Made by a program: the position numbers and the translations under genes. The notes under the pieces are model-generated. The model had not been told where the DNA came from. It searched no databases and saw only the letters and a program-made list of their open reading frames with translations. Below, piece after piece: positions 59,439 through 64,000 of a stretch of 64,000 bases of DNA. The DNA is from Treponema peruense (GTDB lineage Bacteria > Spirochaetota > Spirochaetia > Treponematales > Treponemataceae): positions 2,108,001-2,172,000 of the forward strand of contig NZ_CP064936.1 in NCBI RefSeq assembly GCF_016117655.1. Direction: 5' to 3'. The first letter of the stretch is position 1. Each line of letters starts with the position of its first letter.

Positions 59439-60149
59439 TTAAGGAAGCCTTGAATGCAGCGTTTTTTTGGAAACTTCAAGGCTCACGACAATTTTTTCCA
59501 CAAGATTTTTTGCGGTTGTAAGAGTTTCCGTCTTGTCTTCAATCAAACCGCTTTTTCCGTCGAGCGAGCCTGTTCCAATAAGCTCCAGTTTCGCCTCATG
59601 ATTTTCAAGGTTGATTTCGGCGCGGTAAACTGCGGAAGGCTGACCGTTCACACCGGAATATTCCGCGGAATTCTTCCCGGCGTCTTTTGGATAGAATTCG
59701 TTGTAGTCAAAGCTTTTGTTCACTTCCGCAAAAACAAAATATTTTTTTCCTTCCTCAAGCTGAATTTTCCGAGAAACATCAAAGCTGCCTTTTGGAGTTG
59801 CCGAGCTTACCGCATCCATATCATTCTTTGATTCCGGAACGTAGAAATTTTCGCAGGAATGATACCACACAGGAAGCGATTCCGGGCGGCCGTCTTTGGG
59901 CGCGAAAATCCATTTTTTCTTCGAGGCCCTTTTTGTGGCAAAAATTGTCCGGCTGAAGTTTCCGTCCGAATCCTGAATCCACAGCGCAAACTGCGGCGGA
60001 AATTTTCCCTTCCATTCGCCGCCCGGAGTTACAAGCACCCTAACCTTTGCAGTCCGATTTTCAGAATTCTCTTCCGCCCAAACCTGCTGAAAAACCAGAA
60101 GCGCAAAAGCCGCTACAAAAATTTTCTTGATGATTGATTTTAAAATCAT
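59439..60149 (-). CDS. Exported DUF2271-like protein
   Basis: 236 residues. A signal peptide (about 1-25, ending VWAEE) and a beta-rich domain with PPQFALWIQDSDGNFSRTIF, WIFAPKDGRPESLPVWYHS and YFVFAEVNKSFDYNEFYP, the DUF2271 pattern. These proteins are often next to flavin-transfer or PepSY genes, not seen here. Its end is a Leu/His tail of no special note. It follows the TetR gene by 16 bases on the same strand, so that regulator may control it. Confidence 0.75.
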   Translation of the reverse strand: MILKSIIKKIFVAAFALLVFQQVWAEENSENRTAKVRVLVTPGGEWKGKFPPQFALWIQDSDGNFSRTIFATKRASKKKWIFAPKDGRPESLPVWYHSCENFYVPESKNDMDAVSSATPKGSFDVSRKIQLEEGKKYFVFAEVNKSFDYNEFYPKDAGKNSAEYSGVNGQPSAVYRAEINLENHEAKLELIGTGSLDGKSGLIEDKTETLTTAKNLVEKIVVSLEVSKKTLHSRLP

Positions 60150-60165
60150 AGTTTTCTCTTGTTTT

Positions 60166-60699
60166 CTAATTTACAAAAATATTTTCCACCCACATACTGA
60201 TAAAACGTTCTGTAAACGGCTCGGAATTTTCCCAGTATTCAACCTCCGACTTGCGCGAAATCACGGACTGAAGACAGCCCCAAAGTCCGAATACAAGAAC
60301 ACCGACATCCAGCCGGGGATTTTCAGAACGCGCCACTCCTTCTGCAATACAAAGCTCAAGAAGTTTTTCTCCAGTGCGGTTGCAGACATAAAATTTTTCA
60401 GTTTCTTCCGGCGGAAGATTCACCGCGGATTTTATTTTTTCCATCACAAGAGAGGCAACCCGCGGATTTTTAAGACTCCAGTTGCGAAACGCCCTGATTG
60501 CGGCAAGAACCTTTTCCTTTGAAGAAGCGGCTTTTTCCGCGGCGGCTTCAATAACCGAATTTATCTGGTTCAGACAGTCCAGCGAAATCGACTGAAAAAG
60601 GCAGTCCTTGTCCCTATAATAATGATAAATTGCCGTGGCTGAAACGCCGCACTTTTTGGCAATTTCCCTCATTCCGATTTCCTCAGGTTCTTTTTCCAT
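60166..60699 (-). CDS. TetR-family regulator with shortened N-terminus
   Basis: 177 residues. The HTH GMREIAKKCGVSATAIYHYY is intact, and the C-terminal part is a TetR ligand domain. From the first ATG, helix 1 of the DNA-binding domain is missing; a few codons of it (VVYIFSNF) remain open upstream before an in-frame stop. So the gene has lost about 15 codons at its 5' end, and DNA binding is probably impaired. The break lies in the same 40 bases where the divergent ankyrin gene also lacks a normal start. Confidence 0.75.
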   Translation of the reverse strand: MEKEPEEIGMREIAKKCGVSATAIYHYYRDKDCLFQSISLDCLNQINSVIEAAAEKAASSKEKVLAAIRAFRNWSLKNPRVASLVMEKIKSAVNLPPEETEKFYVCNRTGEKLLELCIAEGVARSENPRLDVGVLVFGLWGCLQSVISRKSEVEYWENSEPFTERFISMWVENIFVN

Positions 60700-60738
60700 G
60701 AAGTTGCTGAAAATATAAACGACAATGAATCAGATTCT

Positions 60739-62607
60739 TTGCTGCACGTAAAAAAAGCATTACAAAAATGCCGAAAAGAAAATACAAATCCCACCTGGAA
60801 AATTTTTTATCCGTTCTTAAAAGCGATTCATAAAAAGGACAAAAGATTTTCATTCATCTTTTTGAATCTTTATTTCTATTTGAATTTCAAAAATGCAATA
60901 AAATGGCCGTCATTTAAAAAGTCAGATTTGCAAAAACTTGAGTTATTCTGCAAAATTCATCAGAAGACTGACACAGAAAATATTATTCAAGACGCAGCAA
61001 GTTTTATCGATGAAAATGTAAATATCCAAAATCTTAAAGACATTGCAGAAAAGGCTTTGTATTTTGATAACCTGCTGAATGAAAACTGCCGCGAAAACTT
61101 AATTTCTTTTCAAAACACCATGAATGAACTTAGAAATGAACTGCCACATTCTTTTTCCTTTTGGGAAAACTGGTTCTGCGCAAAGGATTATGTATACAAA
61201 TATTTGGATTCCGGGAATCTTGAACATCTGGAAAATGCTGTTAAATGGTATGGGCTGGCTTTTGAAAACGGCAAATATTTTATGGGAAAAAGTTCCGGGC
61301 AGTTTATACATGAAGCAATAATTGTTTCTGTTTATCTTGACATGAAGAAAAATCCTACAAAAGCCCGAACAAGGCTGCAAAAAACTTCCGACAACAATAC
61401 AGACACAAAAACTCCTTTAGACAAGACAACAAAAAACTTTTACGATTTTGGCTTGGCGTTCGACCTTCTGCTAAATGACATGAACGATGCTTACAATTTA
61501 TATTACCACTGCTTTCAAAATTTTTGGAACTGCTTTTCTCCAGAAAGTGAATGTGCGAAGATTATTAAAAATAAAGACTTATTCAAGGCTTCTAACATTG
61601 AAACAACAGACACGCCAGAAAATGAGAAAGTCTTAAAATCAAGAGAAACTCTGCTAAAAATCACAGATGCAAAAATAAACAACATTCTTCCAACAACTCA
61701 CAATGTTGCATACACGCCAATTTCAAATGCAATAATTCAAGGCTATTTTGACATTGTTGAATTGTATTTGGATAAATCAAAATATCCTTCATTAAACTTA
61801 AACATTCCAAACACAAACAACTGCTACCCGATTCATGAAATTGTAAGTCAATATTTAAGAGGAAACAATCAAGAAAAAATAAAGCCGCTTATCTTACAAA
61901 TTCTTGAAATAACCGATAAGAAAGTTTTATTCACGCGGACAAACAGACAAAAAATATCGCCACTGCAAACCGTAATTCAATCTTTGGATTTAGACCTTAA
62001 CAAGCGTTTTTTAGATAAAATGTTTAGCACAGAAAAAATTCCAGACGACTTTATAATATCAGCAGATGAAGTTTCTCCGATATATTTTGCACTTATGATA
62101 AAATATCTTTTCAACAATCCGTTTGAATATGCAGAAAAAAGAAATATAAAAGAAATTTCTCACGACTCTGATATTTCATTCATTATGGAAACTTCAAAAA
62201 ATCTGGAAAATGAAATTCCAAAGGAAATCCGAGACAAACGCAAAGAAGAAACAAACGAAATTGTTGATTTATATATAGAAAGAACTTCAAATGTTGACGG
62301 ATTTATCAGCTACAGTATGCGCGACCCGATTGCAAATAATCAAGGCTGCACCGCATTGCTCTACGCTTGTGAATGGGATGATGTTGAAATCTGCAAATCA
62401 CTAGTTTTCGCAGGAGCAGATTTACGCAAAGAAATCGGGAAAACTTCCGAACTTACGTTGCCAAATGGAAATATGCTATTTCTTCCCAATAATTTTATAC
62501 ACCGGACAATTTATTTTAAAGCATGGAACTGCTTGGAATGGTATCTAAAAGACAATAAAAATATCGCTGCTGAATATATGCACAAAAAAGAAGAAAATAT
62601 GACTTAG
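60739..62607 (+). CDS. Ankyrin-repeat-like protein, 5' end uncertain
   Basis: 622 residues from a TTG with no RBS; the frame stays open upstream without a good ATG, so the true start may be lost. The N-terminal 230 residues are helical (possible TPR-like). Ankyrin-type units are visible at about 325-345 (AYTPISNAIIQGYFDIVELY) and 535-560 (GCTALLYACEWDDVEICKSL, VFAGADLRKE). No export signal. Probably a protein-binding scaffold; such proteins are often effectors or inhibitors, but nothing here decides it. AT-rich codon use sets it apart from the core genes. Confidence 0.6.
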   Translation: MLHVKKALQKCRKENTNPTWKIFYPFLKAIHKKDKRFSFIFLNLYFYLNFKNAIKWPSFKKSDLQKLELFCKIHQKTDTENIIQDAASFIDENVNIQNLKDIAEKALYFDNLLNENCRENLISFQNTMNELRNELPHSFSFWENWFCAKDYVYKYLDSGNLEHLENAVKWYGLAFENGKYFMGKSSGQFIHEAIIVSVYLDMKKNPTKARTRLQKTSDNNTDTKTPLDKTTKNFYDFGLAFDLLLNDMNDAYNLYYHCFQNFWNCFSPESECAKIIKNKDLFKASNIETTDTPENEKVLKSRETLLKITDAKINNILPTTHNVAYTPISNAIIQGYFDIVELYLDKSKYPSLNLNIPNTNNCYPIHEIVSQYLRGNNQEKIKPLILQILEITDKKVLFTRTNRQKISPLQTVIQSLDLDLNKRFLDKMFSTEKIPDDFIISADEVSPIYFALMIKYLFNNPFEYAEKRNIKEISHDSDISFIMETSKNLENEIPKEIRDKRKEETNEIVDLYIERTSNVDGFISYSMRDPIANNQGCTALLYACEWDDVEICKSLVFAGADLRKEIGKTSELTLPNGNMLFLPNNFIHRTIYFKAWNCLEWYLKDNKNIAAEYMHKKEENMT

Positions 62608-62684
62608 CTGGTTTACTTTTTGTTAATGCAGCAATTTGAAGTTATGCAAAATCCACAAAAATGTCTGGATACTCAAAATAATAT

Positions 62685-62706
62685 AAACAGGTTTCTTCCC
62701 CTGTTT
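62685..62706 (+). terminator. Hairpin after the ankyrin gene
   Basis: AAACAGG and CCTGTTT, perfect 7-base arms with an 8-base loop, 78 bases after the stop. No long T run. Confidence 0.45.
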
Positions 62707-62713
62707 CTTGAAG

Positions 62714-63476
62714 GAGTTATTGTCAATTGTTGTGGATTGAAAAAAAGTGTCTTTTTCATCAGGTAGCCTTCATTTGTTCACCGTCCACAAAAATTATATT
62801 TTTGGCGACAAGTTCAAGTTGTTTAAATCCCCTGAGCCGTCGCCAGTTTTTCTCTGCCTGAAGACAAAGCTTGAAAGCCATTGCAACAGAAGCAGCGGAA
62901 GAGCCGTTTCCTTTTGTTGACTTGTGGAACCAACATCTCTGAATTTTTAGCTGGCCCCAGATTTCATCAACTGCATTTTGAAACCCAATCGCTCCGTCGC
63001 AGACTGCCAATTTTGGCGCTTTTGTCAGTCCGCGGAATTTCAAATCAAGCAAAACTCCACGCCAACTTTCCGTTGACTCGCGAATTCTGGTCTGTACAGC
63101 CACAAGTTCTTTTTTGCCTTCAACAGTTACGCCAATTATTACCAGAAGGCAGGTCTTTTCACCGTCAAGCCGGGACTTTACGTAAATTCCGTCTGCCCAA
63201 ACATAAACGTATCCCTTTCCGGAAAGATCACGTTTGCGCCATTCGTCATATTCAGCCTGCCATTTTACAGTAAGCTTTGTTATGACTGACGGACTCAGGC
63301 TCTTTGCTTCTTCAAGCAAATCAATCGTTGGACTATCGGAATTTTCTTCAATTTCCAGTATTCTTTTCATAAGAGGTCTCCTTCGGTGTTTATTTTTTTT
63401 CCAAAGAAAACTATACCTTAGACTGACCTCTTTTTCTATGCCTTCTCAGGCAATCCACAACTTTTGATTATAACTC
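62714..63476 (-). mobile_element. Deletion derivative of an IS256-type insertion sequence
   Basis: Terminal inverted repeats of 26 bases: GAGTTATTGTCAATTGTTGT... at 62714-62739 and its complement ...AACTTTTGATTATAACTC at 63451-63476, with four differences. The element is 763 bases, about half the normal length, because the transposase has lost its N-terminal part and an internal piece. No target duplication was found next to the repeats. Confidence 0.75.
62759..63370 (-). pseudogene. IS256/Mutator-type transposase, deleted
   Basis: 203 codons against about 400. GYVYVWADGIYVKSRLDGEK (first Asp), KLAVCDGAIGFQNAVDEIWG (second Asp) and QRCWFHK are typical of the family. After CWFHK the frame jumps in-frame to SVAMAFKLCLQAEKNWRRLR, near the normal C-terminus, so the third catalytic residue (Glu) is missing. 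GAAGGAG precedes the ATG and the frame has no stop, so a shortened, inactive protein could be made. The region 63371-63450 is the remaining left part of the element. Confidence 0.88.
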
Positions 63477-63585
63477 TACCAGAGAAGTGTTGCGGGACAT
63501 TTTTTTATAATCTGTTGTGCTTCGTTTTTTGCTTCTTTTTGCATTTTATTTCTTTTATGGTCATTCCGCTCCTTATTTATAATCT

Positions 63586-63888
63586 TTACGCCGTCTTTCC
63601 AGCCTTTCTTCCTCTCATTTCGTATTCAAAATAGAATTTTGCCTCCCAGGCGGCGCCGTAGGAGTCTTTGTCGTATTTTGCAAGGTGGGTTAAATGGTAT
63701 GAGCCGCAGTCGGAGCAGAAGTATTTGCGTCTGGGTAAATCTTTGTTGCGGCCAAGGTGGTCGCTGCTTCTGTGGCGGTGGCATGAATTGACGATTGAAC
63801 CGGCTTCGCGTTCTGAATAGCAGCGTTTGCCGCTTACCGGGCAGAGTTCAACGCCATCTGTGAATGTTTCTTCCTGAATTGTTTCCAT
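63586..63888 (-). CDS. Small zinc-ribbon-like hypothetical protein
   Basis: 100 residues. Cysteines fall in pairs: CPVSGKRC (16, 23) and CSDC (near 58, 61), with His-rich CHRHRSSDHL in between, as in small zinc-binding proteins. A basic C-terminus. No family recognised. The ATG has GAGGTAA about 4 bases upstream. Confidence 0.6.
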   Translation of the reverse strand: METIQEETFTDGVELCPVSGKRCYSEREAGSIVNSCHRHRSSDHLGRNKDLPRRKYFCSDCGSYHLTHLAKYDKDSYGAAWEAKFYFEYEMRGRKAGKTA

Positions 63889-63957
63889 AATGTTACCTCG
63901 TAAAAGTTTTGATTAAGCCCCATACGGAGCTTATACTTTTTATTGTAACACACCATG

Positions 63958-63974
63958 GTGACAGGAAGTGTCAC
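63958..63974. promoter_or_regulatory. Short dyad upstream of the zinc-ribbon gene
   Basis: GTGACA and TGTCAC with a 5-base spacer, next to a second small palindrome CACCATGGTG. Position about 70 bases upstream of the 63888 start suits an operator, but this is only by position. Confidence 0.35.
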
Positions 63975-64000
63975 TGTAAAACTATTTTTCTACTCGGGGT

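Noticed and set aside
1-64000. CRISPR arrays, rRNA and tRNA genes, replication origin
   Set aside because: No regularly spaced repeats with unique spacers, no rRNA-like blocks, no cloverleaf and no DnaA-box cluster were seen by eye; a computed scan could still find a tRNA I missed.

Overview
The window looks like a chromosomal segment of a gut or oral-type Treponema (Spirochaetota). The reasons are the overall gene repertoire (spermidine/putrescine ABC genes, a FeoA-FeoB arrangement, an unusually short alanyl-tRNA synthetase, many relaxed-lipobox lipoproteins, an LPP20/SUMF1 lipoprotein set) and the low-to-moderate GC with A/T-rich intergenic DNA. No rRNA, tRNA or CRISPR array was seen.

Region 1 (1-27.5 kb) is mostly ordinary core chromosome: the end of a polyamine ABC operon (potB-potC, then potD), a GGDEF-EAL protein, an OmpA-like protein, a GH94 cellobiose phosphorylase, a decayed feoAB locus, a four-gene Gld-like ABC cluster, dnaE, a YggT protein, recG, a sigma-70 factor, groES, a secretion/transcription cluster (PPIase-like, nusB, TPR lipoprotein) and alaS.

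Region 2 (27.5-30.5 kb) is a gene graveyard: a vsr tail, an ATPase/DUF4143 gene with an internal deletion, an IS66 tail, a recombinase head joined to a MarR tail, and one apparently intact toxin-antitoxin pair.

Region 3 (30.5-37 kb) holds a methyltransferase, Rrf2 and XRE regulators, and a five-gene operon of exported proteins (three LPP20-like, one with a SUMF1-like tail, one LysM, one DUF2135-like). This operon is the best candidate for an undescribed envelope system.

Region 4 (37-57.2 kb) is accessory DNA bracketed by a 183-bp direct repeat made of two reciprocally broken YafQ/DinJ modules. It carries a LysR-controlled cassette of two flavodoxins, an aldo/keto reductase, four hydrolases/esterases, a cupin and a carboxymuconolactone-decarboxylase-like protein. 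Most of these have export signals, and both flavodoxin genes share a TTGA-N4-TCAA motif at exactly the same distance from the start codon. It also holds a MarR-radical SAM operon with a large palindromic operator, a peptidase E sitting between two ends of a WYL regulator, and a SUMF1 surface lipoprotein whose C-terminus resembles the variable end of diversity-generating retroelement targets.

Region 5 (57.2-64 kb) has a DinJ antitoxin, an anion-transporter-like permease, an intact Vsr endonuclease, DUF2271, TetR and ankyrin proteins, and a deletion derivative of an IS256-type element with both terminal inverted repeats.

A recurrent feature is arrays of consecutive, sequence-diverse short hairpins in at least eight places. 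One 85-bp array sits inside an HD-domain gene and splits it, so these arrays appear to be mobile.
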